In this document: positions 1-11,105 of the stretch, in pieces
How positions within the stretch are numbered: the stretch's first letter is position 1
Layout of the letters: the number at the start of each line of letters is the position of its first letter
From: Alviniconcha marisindica
Lineage: Eukaryota; Mollusca; Gastropoda; Provannidae
NCBI GenBank assembly: GCA_018857735.1
Contig: JABMCL010002049.1
Coordinates: 1,230,001-1,294,000, forward strand
DNA: 64,000 nucleotides
Direction: 5' to 3'
Made by a program: the position numbers and the translations under genes
The notes under the pieces: model-generated
Seen by the model: the letters and a program-made list of their open reading frames with translations, nothing else
Told to the model about the DNA's origin: nothing
The model's database searches: none

Positions 1-400
1 GGAGTCTGTGTATCGTGTATTTACTCGCATGCCAAGTCAGAGTTACCGCAGGCGATTCAAGTCTGTGTTGCTGTGGTCTGGCGACGTCTTTTGGGCGCTA
101 AATTAACTCCCTTTCTTTGTTGAGTCTACACAATCGCCATTGGCATCATTCTGATTTAGATCACACATTTCCATCAGCTGACGTCATCTAAACTGTCATC
201 AGCGGTTACACGGCCCATAATTTATACACGCATGGCAGACGGGAGGGAGGGGGAGGTGTGTGTGTGGGGGGGGGGGGGGGGGGGGGAGGGGGAGGGAGAG
301 GAAAGGGAGAGAGACAAGGCCGTGAGAAACCCGAAAACCGTCGACGATGACGGCATCTCAGCGCCATCATGCCGCTCGGTGTAAGGCTATGCCACTGTTA
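1..400. other. GPx 3' flank / 3' UTR
   Basis: This lies downstream of the GPx stop on the minus strand. It holds a poly-G run (266-286) within purine-rich sequence (about 240-320). An imperfect stem-loop at about 120-215 pairs TTTAGAT with ATCTAAA. There is no TTTATT (minus-strand AATAAA), so the 3' UTR probably continues past the left edge. No other gene was seen. Confidence 0.5.
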
Positions 401-694
401 TTAGTGGTGACGAAAGCGGTTCGGTTGTTTGATCTTGAGGAGTCGCTGCGCGACGATGGCCTCCAGCTTGTCCAGTTCTTGCTGCAGACCATCCCCAGCT
501 GGGTCCAGCAAGATGGGCAGCAGGTCCAGGGGCTCCACGTCGGGCATGAAGCGGAAGAGGGGATGTCCTCTGGGGCCCACCACGAACTTCTCAAAGTTCC
601 AGCTGATGTCCGTGGGCTTGATGGGGTCCCAGAACACCTCTTGCTTTGGGTAGCTGGCGTGACCTGGGGATGGGCACTTGGCCTGGGTGTAGGT

Positions 695-762
<68 letters not shown>

Positions 763-769
763 ACGCACA

Positions 770-823
<54 letters not shown>

Positions 824-3800
824 TAATAAATAGGTCTGTTTCCCGTTTCGTTTACATGTCGTCTTGGGGTGACCCTGAGTGGTTGACTGGACATTAAAAT
901 CCATGCACTAACTAACTAACTACTCTCATTTGTTGTGATCTTACGTTAAGTAACTCTCCTCCACACTGTTCTTGATTATCTCGAAACAGCTCTAACCCAT
1001 CCGGCGTGTATCTCGAGATGGCTATATACGGTAATGCACATAGCTCGTACTTCAACATAATTCCAATGTACCCCGTTTCCTTGTTTGTGCCTCGAGATGA
1101 CTACCCCCCCAGCCCCCCACCCCCAAATCGTATCTCTATATAACTCTAATCCTTCCTGCTTGTATCTCGGTGTAATCCCAGTCCACCCTGCTTGTACCTC
1201 GAGATAACTAATCCTCCCGGCAGCTCGTACCTGTGAATAACTTTAATTCACCCTGCATGTACCTCCAGATAATTCCAATCCACCCAGCTTTCATCTCGAA
1301 ATAACTAACGGACCCAGCTCGTACGGTACTTCAAAATAACTCTAATTTACCCAGCTTGTGCGCCTCAACATAACTCTAATTTACCCAGCTTGTATACTTC
1401 AACATAACTCTAATTTACCCAGCTTGTATACTTCAACATAACTCTGATTTACCCAGCTTGTATACTTCAACTGAACTCTAATTTAACCAGCTTGTGTACT
1501 TCAACATAACTCTAATTTACCCAGCTTGTGTACCTCAACTCTAATTTACCCAGCTTGTGTGCCTCAACATAACTCTGTTTTACCCAGCTTGTGTACCTCA
1601 ACATAACTCTAATTTATCCAGCTTGTGTACCTCGAAATAACGAACCCACTCTGCTTGTATCTCGAGATAACTGTTCCACCCTGCTTCTACCTGAGAATAA
1701 TAGTGGTAAAGAATATTTGTTGAGCGCCCTTACCCCTGAAAGTGGGGTTCAAAGTGCTTTACAATGATCAAAAACAGAACAAAGGGCAAAAACAAGATGG
1801 CAAATCAATTTTAATCACAGGTAATGAGAACATGTATGCATGACGATGCAAAATGTCAATGGAGGGGTATTACGGAGTTTGGTTGGCGGGGAAGTAACTC
1901 CCGAAAACACGTGTTTTGAGAGCCTGTCTGATTACGCGAGCGGACTTTACGAAGCGAACACCAAAGGGGAGACTTCTAGGCTGTAAGGCCAATGACATTC
2001 TTGGGTTGCTCCTGCAAAGCAAGGAGTTACAGTAGTAGTCTAGCTACAGATCAGACAAGAGTTAGCAAGGAGTTACAGTAGTAGTCTAGCGACAGATCAG
2101 AGTTAGCAAGGAGCTACAGTAGTAGTCTAGCTATAGATCAGAGTTAGCAAAGAGTTACAGTAGCAGTCTATAGCTACAGATCAGAGTTTTAGTCATGTCA
2201 CAAGAAAGGTCTTGACGAATGGAAGAAACACGCCGCACTTCTATGCAGGCAGATGCACAGACCTTGTTGACACGCCACTACAAGGCTAGGGAGCTGCCGA
2301 TGGTGACTCCCAAGCTTCTTCTTCTTCTTTTTTCTAACCTGGTTTGCAAATCTAATTTCCGAAAGACCAACTCGCGGCAAAGTTGGCACCGAATGTAGAC
2401 GAACGCCTACTAGTGGCGAGCGTTGCCTCTGTCTCCAGTAGCCCTTCACCTCGCTTGCGCTCCGAAATAACTGACCAAACCTACACTTCGAATAACAACG
2501 AAAATAAGACCCTACCTATTAATTGTGCCTGTCGCACGAGACAACTGTAACCCACCCGCACAAGCATTGGACATCAAAACAACGTAACAAAACAGCTCAA
2601 CCAAAAGCAGATAAGTATCCTGCATCTCATTTTTCGTTTAACTGTTGTTTAAAAGCCTTTCACTCCTGACCGCGCATTCTGGCGCGGATTCACAACAACC
2701 CATTTTGAGTAACACTCTGGGAAACCCAGGGAATCCTGATCACATGATCAGTACGTATTGATGACGTAGAAGTCTGCTTGCAAATGGCGCCGTTTTCGTG
2801 GTGTTTTGGATTTCTAAAAGTTGATTCAGTCGAAAACATTGCCGATTTTTCAGCGTGCGTCTGATCTCCACGCCAAGATGGCGGCGCAGCGCTTCACTAC
2901 AGATGAACATCATGAAGTGATTCGTTTTATTATGGATATTCCTGGCGATGGAGTTGAAAGCCGCAGTGAAAACATGTTCAGAGAGGAGGAGGGTGCCGAG
3001 TCTGACGCAGCCGATGGTCAGTGGTTGGGACAATGATTGGTCAAATCCAGGGAGACGGTCGGAAATTCCTGGACCATTTTAAAAGTTATGTTGGGTCACA
3101 AATATCATCACAATCATAAAATGAGGTCCATATCTACCGATTACAGCCAAAATACGCAACAAAAGGTGAGTTTTATCATATATGTTTGTCTTTGTTTCGA
3201 GTCGGCGCATCATGTTGCCCTTTGACGTTTGACTGGGTTCATTCACCTCCTCAACATTTTCTTCTGGATAATCATTGATGTTGAAGAAGTAAATGAACCC
3301 AGTACATTGATGGGATGGGGGTGTAGTTGTGGAAGAAAATGCAATGTGGTAGTGGTTGTAATGGTGGTTGGAGATGAAGACAACAAGCACGATGTGGCAG
3401 TGGTTGTAGTGGTGGTAGGGGATGAAGACAACGAGCAGAAGGTGCCCGTTGAAGAACAAGTAAGTGACAATTATATTTTTGCGCTTCTGATGCTTCAGTG
3501 TGATTCTGTTTTAAGTTAAGTGCCGTAATCAGAGACAGAGATAGACAGACAGAATGGTTAAAAAAAAAAGGAAAAAAAAAGAAGTGCTGGGAGTGAAATG
3601 GCCGAGTGTTGTTTTGTAGCGTGAAAAGGGCTCTTACACCGAAAATTCGCAAGCTTTGTTTGTCAATAATTTGTAGGTAAGCAAAAATGATGCTTAACGT
3701 CCACAGAAACCACAAGGCTTATTATGGACGGCCAAATAAATAGCGTTCTTTTGAACCTTTTTTTTGTGTTTGGATCTTGTAGTTTACCCATTTGACCTGG

Positions 3801-4705
3801 CAAGCGTGATGACCTAAAAACAACAAACAAACAAACAACAACAAAACACAACAACAAAATCAGCCTCCACCTATTCACCGCGGTCGTACCTTCAGGAAGG
3901 TGTACAGCTCCAGCTCTTCCTTGCCGTTGACGTTGCTGCGGGCGGTGAGGTTAAAGTTGGGCGCGTAGCCCTTGCCGGGCCGCACGTACCACATAGTGTT
4001 GTACAGCTCCGTGCGGTTGGCGGCGGGCTCCTGGTGACCGAACTGGTTGCACGGCACGCCCATGATGGAGATCGCATAGTGCTCGTCCTGCAGCTTCTTT
4101 AAGAGTGCATTCAGCTGCAGGTACTGAGAAGTGAAGCCTGTCGGGGAGAAGAGATTTTGTTCAGATTATCGTTAAGTAGCCCCTTTAAGAGTGATTTCAG
4201 CTGCAGGTACTGTGAAGTGAACCCTGTCGGGGAGAAGAGATTATGTTAAGATTATTGTTAAGTAGCCCCCTTAAGAGTGCTTTCAGCTGCAGGTAGTGAT
4301 GAGTGAACACTGTCGGAGAGCAGAGATTGTGTTAAGGTTAGGTAGCCTTTTTAACAGTGCATTCAGCTGCAGGTACTGATGAGTGAATCCTGTCGAAGAG
4401 CAGAGACTGTATTCAGATTATCGTCGTCAGTAGCCCCTTTAAGAGGGCATTCAGCTGGTAGTGATGAGTGAACCCTGTCGGAAAGTAAAACATGTATTAA
4501 TATCATCGTTCAACAACCCCTTTAACAGTTCATTCAGCTGCCCGTAGTGACGAGTAAACCTGTCGGATCGCAGAGCACGTATGAATAATCATCAACGTCA
4601 TCTATGATGATATTATTTAGTAAACAGATTTTTAACGTCCTATCTATCGCACAGTCATCTCGGGACTCTACGTACATGTGTGCGAGCGAGCGTGCGCGCG
4701 CGCGC

Positions 4706-4800
<95 letters not shown>

Positions 4801-4907
4801 TGTGTGTGTGTGTACGAGCGAGCGTGCACGCGTCCGTGCATATGTGTGTGCGTCCGTGCGTGTGTGTGTGTTTGTAGGGGGGGCGGGGGAGTATAGTAGT
4901 ACAGGAG

Positions 4908-4966
<59 letters not shown>

Positions 4967-5602
4967 TCTATAATATTATGACAGTACATAAAATGGGATT
5001 TCGTGCTCCCCATTCAATATTAAGTTCCCCAGGCAGTTCTTTGTCAGTCCTGGAAAACCAGTTAACCGCGGGGGGCGGGGGGGGGGGGGGGGGGGGGTTG
5101 CCTGCCGGCGTGCGTGTGTTAGTGGTTCATCATCCATCTGTTGTCTGCATCTGTCTGTCTGTCTCTGTGTCTCTCTCTGTTTCCTTTTTCTGTAGTCTTT
5201 CCCAGGACAGGTGACCAGCAGGGAGGGAAGTGTGGGCTGGCTACGCTGTGCCGCTGTGTGAAGTATCGATTTCTCTTCTAGTCCACGCTGTGTGCTTGTC
5301 TGCACAGGAAACGGCCACAACCCACGCGTGCAGTGCAACGTCCTTGGCTAACGATGGAGTGCATTGAAGACGGACGGAATCGACTTGCCTTCAACTCACT
5401 CTCTACATGCACACTGACACAGTGCGCTCACACTGCCCGTCTCTGGCGCATGTCGGTAGCGCAGATCTTAATTATCCCTATCGTCAGTTGGGGGGTTACG
5501 AATTGCGGAGATTTCGATCGTTAGTTGCGCATGTCCGAGAATGCGCGTTTTAGATTAACCGCTCGACAGGACCTCAGCACGACTGACATTCTGTCTCTTG
5601 TA

Positions 5603-5644
<42 letters not shown>

Positions 5645-5707
5645 ATATCCACACAGACACACACTAACACATGAAAGTCTACACGCACGCACGCACACGC
5701 GCACACA

Positions 5708-5744
<37 letters not shown>

Positions 5745-8644
5745 ATATCCACACAGACACACACTAACACATGAAAGTCTACACACACACACTGAGAGGA
5801 ACTTCCGCTCCCAGGGACCCCCTTAAAACACTAACGGAAGCCCTTTATCAATGACTCAGTCATAGCCTGTTGCTACAAAAAATTCGTTAACTACATGCAG
5901 CCAAGATTCTGTGGCAGAACGGTAGCGTGTGCGAAATGCCGGTGTGCGGTGGTCAGGATCAGTCGGCTACGTCTAGAGCAAGCAGACGGGTTGACCTACG
6001 ACCCGGACACTGCACAGACAGCAGAAGCACGTGGCACTCGGAAACGCTATTGATTGGCCTATCTAGTCGCTGAGATGGTGACGACTTATCATACCAATTT
6101 CCATTATGGGTTGATGTATGGAAGATACAGTCGCTAACAGGTGTGTTTATTCATTTTGTCGGGGATGTGGGGGGGGGTGTGTGTGTGTGCACGCGCGCAC
6201 CCTGACACTGCACAAACCGCCAGCTGTTAAAGGGGACACCAAGCAAAGCAGCCAGAAGACAGTCTTTGCAACTGCATTTAATTTCTAACCGCTAACGACA
6301 GAATGGGGGAGCGAGAAAGGACATAGTCTCCTTCCATGCAGCACCCCGATAAAGTGCGTCAGTGTAAAAGTGCGGGCAATGTCAACTCCACGCAAAGCAA
6401 CAATCAGTCACAGGCAGACTGACAGCTCCTGGAAGCCACCACCCCCTTGCTCGGACAGATGAAGATACGCACCGTTGCCCACCGCTTTCCCACTGTGAAG
6501 GTTGTCTGCTGTCGCACCATGTTTAGCGTCACTTGCCCTCATCCTTCCTATAAGGGGGCCAAATGTTGTGTTTGCGCCTGCAAACCTGCACTTTGAAGCA
6601 ACAACTTTACGTTTTGCAGCTGCGACGAAAACAACCAGCAGTCTCGTATCACTGGCTGCCACAAGTATCATTTTCGTTACGACAAAAGTTTTGTCGCGAC
6701 CAACATGTCTTTGTCACGGCAAAGCACATCTTTTGTCGTGACAAAAGTATGCTTGTTGCAACAAAACTTTTGTCACAACAAATATTTGTCACGACAAACA
6801 TAATTTTGTCGCAACAAAAGTTTGGTCTCGAAAAACATACTTTTTTCGTCGTGACCAAAGACGTGTTTTGTTGCGACAGAACATGTGTTTGTCTCGACAA
6901 AAGTATGCTCGCCGCGACAAAACTTTTGTCGCGACCAAAACATTTTTTGTCGCGACAAACATAATTTTTTCACAACAAAACTTTTGTCACGACAAGCATA
7001 CTTTTGTCATGACAAAAGACGTGTTTTGTCGCGACCAAAATGATACTTATAGCAGCTCCCGCCAATGACAGTCTCGCTGCTGCAAAGTTGATGTTGATGC
7101 TGTACCGCTTCACACCTGTCGCCTGTCACTATTAATTGTCCACCTATTCAGTATCTTGAAAACATCTGGCCTTCTGTTACACAATTCATTTGCAGCAGGG
7201 GCCAGCAGAGTGCCAACTGTCATGCCAAAAGCTCCAGAGTTTCATCCGCATGTCTATTAATATATTACTTTCTGACAGAAACTGGCAGGTCAGCTAGTGA
7301 CTCTCTGAACACCTCGAACTGATGTCAGCCAGTGGAGTTAATTTCCTCATTGCGGCTATGTTACGGCGAACTGACATCTGGTACAGTCTGTTTGCCGTGC
7401 GTAGAATACCATGGCGAAGTGCCGCCATGGACATCTACCAGTACAGTCTGCCTAGTGTGGAATGCTACGGCGAACTGGCATCTACCAGTACAGTCTGCCT
7501 TGTGTGGAATGCTACGGCGAACTGACATCTGCCAGTACAGTCTGCCTTGTGTGGAATGCTACGGCGAACTGACATCTGCCAGTAGTCTGCCTTGTGTGGA
7601 ATGCTACGGCGAACTGACATCTAACAGTACAGTCTGCCTTGTGTGGAATGCTACGGCGAACTGACATCTACCAGAACAGCCTACCTTGTGTGGAATGCTA
7701 CGGCCGACTGACATCTGCCAGTACAGTCTGCCTTGTGTGGAATGTTACGGTGAACTGACATCTACCAGTACAGTCTGTTTGTCTTGTGTGGAATACCATG
7801 GCGAACTGCCACGGACTTCTACCAGTACAGTCTGTTTGCCTTGTGTGGAATGGCACGGCGAACTGACATCTACTAATAGAGTCTGTGTCGGTGATTACGG
7901 GTGATTATACGAATAATGCCAAGCTAAGGCGGCCACGCCTTCTTTGCTGACGAAAGTCCTATTGCGCCATGACAAGCTGGCAAAGCACATCTCGTACTAT
8001 TACGCATGGCGTAGTAGCGAGGTGAAATACATAGGCCTATTTAACAGTGTAATCTGTTTTAGTGAGATAGGCCAAGACACACTTTATACAACAGAGGACT
8101 TGCTGATATCTACCAGTACAGTCGACCCCCCACCCCCACCCCCACACACCCCGGCACCCCCCACCCTTTTTTCTTCTTCTTTTTGTCAAATAAACAACAG
8201 CAACAAAACAGTTGTGCCACGTCTTCTTTCTCCATATGGAATAACTCACCATAAGATGGCACCATCTCTTTCTCTTCAGTGTACGTCTTTCTTTGTAGAT
8301 TATCTCTGTCTGTCTGTCTGTCTCTCTCTGTGTGTGTGTCTCTCTCTCTGTCCATCTGTCTCCGTCTCTCTCACCCCCGTTCACCCCTCACCTCAGAAGG
8401 AGGCGACGTTGAGAATGAGCGCCACATTGCTGCTGATGTAGTCGGTGATGGGGTTGCTGGGTTTGGCCGCCTTCTCGTCATCGTCCACGAGACTCGGAAC
8501 GTCAAACCTGTGCACCCCAACGTCGTCAGCCGGCAGCTTTTCACACACCGTGTAAAACTGGGCACCAGACACGCTTCCACTTATCATCAGCACAGGCAGC
8601 AATAGCAACAGGCTGCTGGATGTCACTGCGGCCATGGTGATCAT
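401..8644 (-). CDS. Selenocysteine glutathione peroxidase, secreted GPx3-like, 3 exons
   Basis: Coding exons, in transcript order, are 8644-8392, 4137-3890 and 682-401 (stop TAA 403-401), giving 260 residues. GT-AG sites and phases fit: exon 1 leaves one G, completed by GC in exon 2. Residues 1-27 are a hydrophobic signal peptide ([19 protein letters not shown]), so the product should enter the secretory pathway. NVASF is followed by in-frame TGA (8395-8393), then [13 protein letters not shown], exactly where GPx enzymes have catalytic selenocysteine; there is no Cys there. [10 protein letters not shown] carries the tetrad Gln and DISWNFEKF the Trp and Asn. The family reduces hydroperoxides with glutathione or another thiol. 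At 260 residues it is longer than typical vertebrate GPx3 (about 226), with a charged C-terminal extension. The second ATG (8635-8633, ACCATGG) has the better Kozak context and may be the true start. No SECIS element or poly(A) signal was identified in the 400 bp of 3' flank. Confidence 0.9.
696..821 (+). repeat. (CA)n microsatellite beside GPx exon 3 acceptor
   Basis: This is an interrupted CA tract of about 125 bp. In the GPx transcript it reads as a long UG tract ending about 14 bases before the exon 3 acceptor, where a polypyrimidine tract is expected. Confidence 0.95.
1130..1690 (+). repeat. Degenerate AT-rich minisatellite
   Basis: About 30-40 bp units share the words CTAATTTACCCAGCTTGT and CCTCAACATAACT. 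Copies are most alike at 1330-1640 and more diverged on either side. It lies inside GPx intron 2 and has no coding character. Confidence 0.8.
1693..1800 (+). repeat. Dispersed-repeat fragment with GAGCGC...CAAAGTGCTTTACA
   Basis: The segment AATATTTGTTGAGCGCCC, about 30 bp, then CAAAGTGCTTTACAATGA resembles a short dispersed repeat common in marine invertebrate DNA. A diverged relative occurs near 59395-59460. The family was not identified. Confidence 0.35.
2015..2190 (+). repeat. Tandem repeat, about 43 bp unit, 4 copies
   Basis: The words GTTACAGTAGTAGTCTAG and CAGATCAGAGTTAGCAA recur four times with small changes, inside GPx intron 2. Confidence 0.85.
2650..3610 (+). mobile_element. Possible DNA-transposon remnant with two short acidic ORFs
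   Basis: A reading frame at 2878-3036 starts [17 protein letters not shown], then becomes acidic ([13 protein letters not shown]). A second open stretch at 3270-3460 is also acidic (GDEDN repeats) and ends before GTAAGTG. Such acidic N-termini are seen in piggyBac-type transposases, but no catalytic domain is present. TTAA at 2650-2653 is followed by AAGCCTTTCACTCC; near 3585-3605 GGAGTGAAATGGCC reads roughly as its inverse. The classification is a guess. Confidence 0.3.
4138..4560 (-). repeat. Tandem copies of the GPx exon 2 acceptor and 5' coding end
   Basis: An 80-86 bp unit recurs about five more times upstream of exon 2, at about 4187, 4272, 4352, 4438 and 4517 by the AAGAGTGCATTCAG word. 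On the minus strand each copy contains a CAG acceptor-like site, then sequence matching TTCACTTCTCAGTACCTGC and CAGCTGAATGCACTC of exon 2. The copies lack the rest of the exon and have no obvious donor. Confidence 0.9.
4684..4966 (+). repeat. Compound (GC)n-(GT)n-(GA)n microsatellites
   Basis: GC alternation at 4693-4720 runs into GT (4720-4776) and GA (4777-4800). A second pure GA tract follows at about 4912-4962. Confidence 0.97.
5068..5097 (+). repeat. Poly-G run
   Basis: A near-pure G run with one C. Confidence 0.95.
5605..5795 (+). repeat. Duplicated CA microsatellite block
   Basis: Two CA tracts (5606-5641 and 5708-5742) are each followed by nearly the same segment, GAATATCCACACAGACACAC then TAACACATGAAAGTCTACAC. 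The block is a tandem duplication of about 100 bp. Confidence 0.93.
5810..5990 (+). repeat. Dispersed repeat, copy 1
   Basis: It shares TTAAAACACTAA, CAGCCTGTTGCTACAAAAA-like sequence and CTGTGGCAGAA, in the same order, with 14500-14640. This is an unnamed interspersed repeat. Confidence 0.6.
6665..7045 (+). repeat. Array of the palindrome TTTTGTCGCGACAAAA
   Basis: About twenty imperfect copies of a 16-base self-complementary core recur at short spacings, often as CTTTTGTCRCGACAAAAG-like words separated by CATAC or ACAT spacers. It sits in GPx intron 1. It can form short hairpins on either strand and is CpG-bearing. Confidence 0.92.
7365..7890 (+). repeat. 47-bp minisatellite, about 10 copies
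   Basis: The unit contains GTGTGGAATGCTACGGCGAA and CTGACATCTACCAGTACAGT. Some copies carry an extra TTGTTTGC or CATGG segment. Long open frames here are a by-product of the repeat. Confidence 0.95.
8110..8385 (+). repeat. Low-complexity C-rich and CT/GT-rich tract
   Basis: A CCCCCACCCC stretch at about 8126-8165 and CTGTCTGTCTCTCTC tracts at about 8300-8375 lie next to the GPx exon 1 donor. There is no coding evidence. Confidence 0.8.
8393..8395 (-). other. Selenocysteine (TGA) codon of the GPx gene
   Basis: TTC TGA G is followed directly by the donor GTGAGGGG. Conventional translation would stop after NVASF. The downstream exons continue the GPx fold in frame (GFTSQYLQL), so TGA is read as Sec by homology. 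The codon lies one base upstream of the exon 1/intron 1 boundary. Confidence 0.88.
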
Positions 8645-9004
8645 TGTTGCCGCCGGTGCGAGATTTGCCGACCTTTTGGCGGCGGCGGGCAGCGTTTGCC
8701 GATGAGCCGCACTCCGGCTTTGGCAGTCAGTTACTGGTAATGTCCGCCGCTCAGTGGGAAGATGCTGGCGACACAGCGAACTCGCGTGGTTTTACACAGC
8801 AGAACACGGTGGTTTTCGGCTGGTCGAGTTCACTTTCGCCTGCAAGGGGACAAAGCTTTGTGCTGTATTAAGGTTGTTATTTATAATTTTAATATAGTAC
8901 AGGCCGTTCAGTGTTGTAACGGCTGTCGGCCAAAATCGAAACACCCCAACTTGCCGTTGTGTTTTTCAGTCTGCGTCATTGGAGAGAAGAACAAAAACAA
9001 AAAA

Positions 9005-9010
9005 GCAGAT

Positions 9011-9073
<63 letters not shown>

Positions 9074-9150
9074 CGTGCGTGCGTGCGTCGTGTGTGTGTG
9101 TGTTTGCGCGCGCGCGCGTGCGTGCGTCAGTGCGTGGATGTGTGAGACAG
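9005..9150 (+). repeat. (GT)n / (GC)n microsatellite
   Basis: Pure GT from about 9010 to 9065, then GCGT and CGCG variants. Confidence 0.95.
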
Positions 9151-9399
9151 TGCGTGCGTGCGAGCCTCGTGCGTACCGAGCGCAGCAGGCCATACCTTGT
9201 CCGGATAACGCTCGAAGCCTTCTGCCCTTCTGGAAAGGTGCGGCTTTGGGCCAAGATCAGTAATGTCGCTGACATTTGCATTGTTGCCAGTTTCTTCCAA
9301 TGATGTGCCGCTACGTCAGTCGAAGAGAACGACGTCAGATAACAAACGCTGACGTAGAAAATTAGTACAGAAGTAACAGACACACGGACACACAACTGA

Positions 9400-9646
<247 letters not shown>

Positions 9647-9736
9647 ACACTCATTCACTCACTACGGAGATTATGACTGTATGAAAACAAAAGCGAAAGA
9701 ATCACAATACTTTGACCGTAGGTGTGCAGAGCAAGA

Positions 9737-9773
<37 letters not shown>

Positions 9774-10080
9774 CTGCGGCCCTGCATCCCTAAATGTGAC
9801 GGGTGGATGCCCGCGTCTGACCTGGTACTAATTAGAGCACGTCACATAAGCCACTGCGAAACGCATAGGCCTACTGTTCCAAGCCGGGTAGATGACGTCA
9901 AACTCCAAATGTTTCAGTTTAAAGATCAAACCCGTACAAAAAGAAGCCGGCGTTGGGCCGCTAAACAATTTTGCCGTAGACTAGTTTGTTTTTGTTTTTC
10001 TCCTCCAGTGTGTGAGCTCAGAATACTCAAAATGTCTGCTGAAGATTTGTCTGTAGACTCAGTGTGTGTGTGTGTGTGTG

Positions 10081-10125
<45 letters not shown>

Positions 10126-10224
10126 ACATGATCATCAATTTCATATCTGCAGTAAAAATCAGCAGGGCGGGGAGGGGGGGAAGGCAGGTGTACAACAAAA
10201 ACAAAACTAAACTGACGTCACTGA

Positions 10225-10264
<40 letters not shown>

Positions 10265-11105
10265 ACACACACTGACTGATTCGCACACACAAACACACAC
10301 ACTGACACACACAGATCACTCACACACACACACACACACACTGACCCACACACACACTCAGTGACACAAACCGCTTGTTATATATACAAAACAAACCAAG
10401 GCTGATCGGATGCAAATCAACACCGCACAGGGGAGTTAATTAGACTGACTCCGCGGGAAAGACCGACGTCACACAAACTGACGTGACACTCAGTGACGAC
10501 AACACTGACTGACAAAGACCGGAGTCGCCGCCTACGGTAACTTGACTCTCACCCGTGGCATACGAGTATTCTCCCCGTCCCTAATAACCCTTATGGTTTC
10601 TGTGGACGTTAAACCATGTTTACTGACCTTCGGTGCAGCTCAGTCCGGTATCAGTATGACTAGTCAGAGGCGCGGGGCCGGGGGCGTGTCCGTGTATAAG
10701 CCAGGATCTCATATTGGTGCTTGCGCCGGTATATATCGGGCCGTTTCACATAATTGATATCAGTTCGTAACAAATAACATCAGTGCATTACAAAGCTCTG
10801 TCTGTCCGGCCTTTAAATCTGCCGCGTACGCGAACTGAGGCCGAGCCGAAAAATCACGCGACTGATCACAAGCAGTTCTTCCTTGGCCGGGGAGTTAAAC
10901 ACCATCCAGAATAATTAGTTTCGCGTAGATCAGTACGGCACTGGCTAAGAAAAAGAAAAAGAAAAAAAATTTATATAATAAAAACAACAACAAGTGTACA
11001 GCAAACACATTAGATAGCTGGAAAGACTACGTGACTTGTTGATGGCTTTCGAGAATCGAAACTATCGTTTCCGGCAGGAAAAGACAGCTCCTTCAGAGAT
11101 CAAAG

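Larger units (their letters stand above)
683..3889 (-). other. GPx intron 2
   Basis: The donor is AAG then GTACGA at 3889; the acceptor is CACCCAG at 683. It contains a long CA/TG microsatellite touching the acceptor, two minisatellites, a stretch with transposon-like ORFs at about 2650-3500, and a copy of a dispersed repeat around 3670-3790 (GTGTTTGGATCTTG; TTCTGTGGACGTTAA). Confidence 0.8.
4138..8391 (-). other. GPx intron 1
   Basis: The donor is G then GTGAGG at 8391; the acceptor is CCCCGACAG at 4138. This 4.25 kb intron is largely repeats: duplicated exon 2 ends, GC/GT/GA microsatellites, two CA tracts, a palindromic array and a 47-bp array. No nested gene was recognised. Confidence 0.85.

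Noticed and set aside
347..897. Open frames with His-Thr or Cys-Val repeats
   Set aside because: They are translations of the CA/GT microsatellite. The GPx exon 3 frame on the minus strand explains the coding signal.
4534..5013. Long frames in GT/GA/GC repeats
   Set aside because: They are by-products of simple-sequence DNA with no domain and no homologue I recognise.
6665..7045. CRISPR-like array
   Set aside because: The units are palindromic and irregularly spaced with 5-15 base spacers, in an animal intron with no cas genes.
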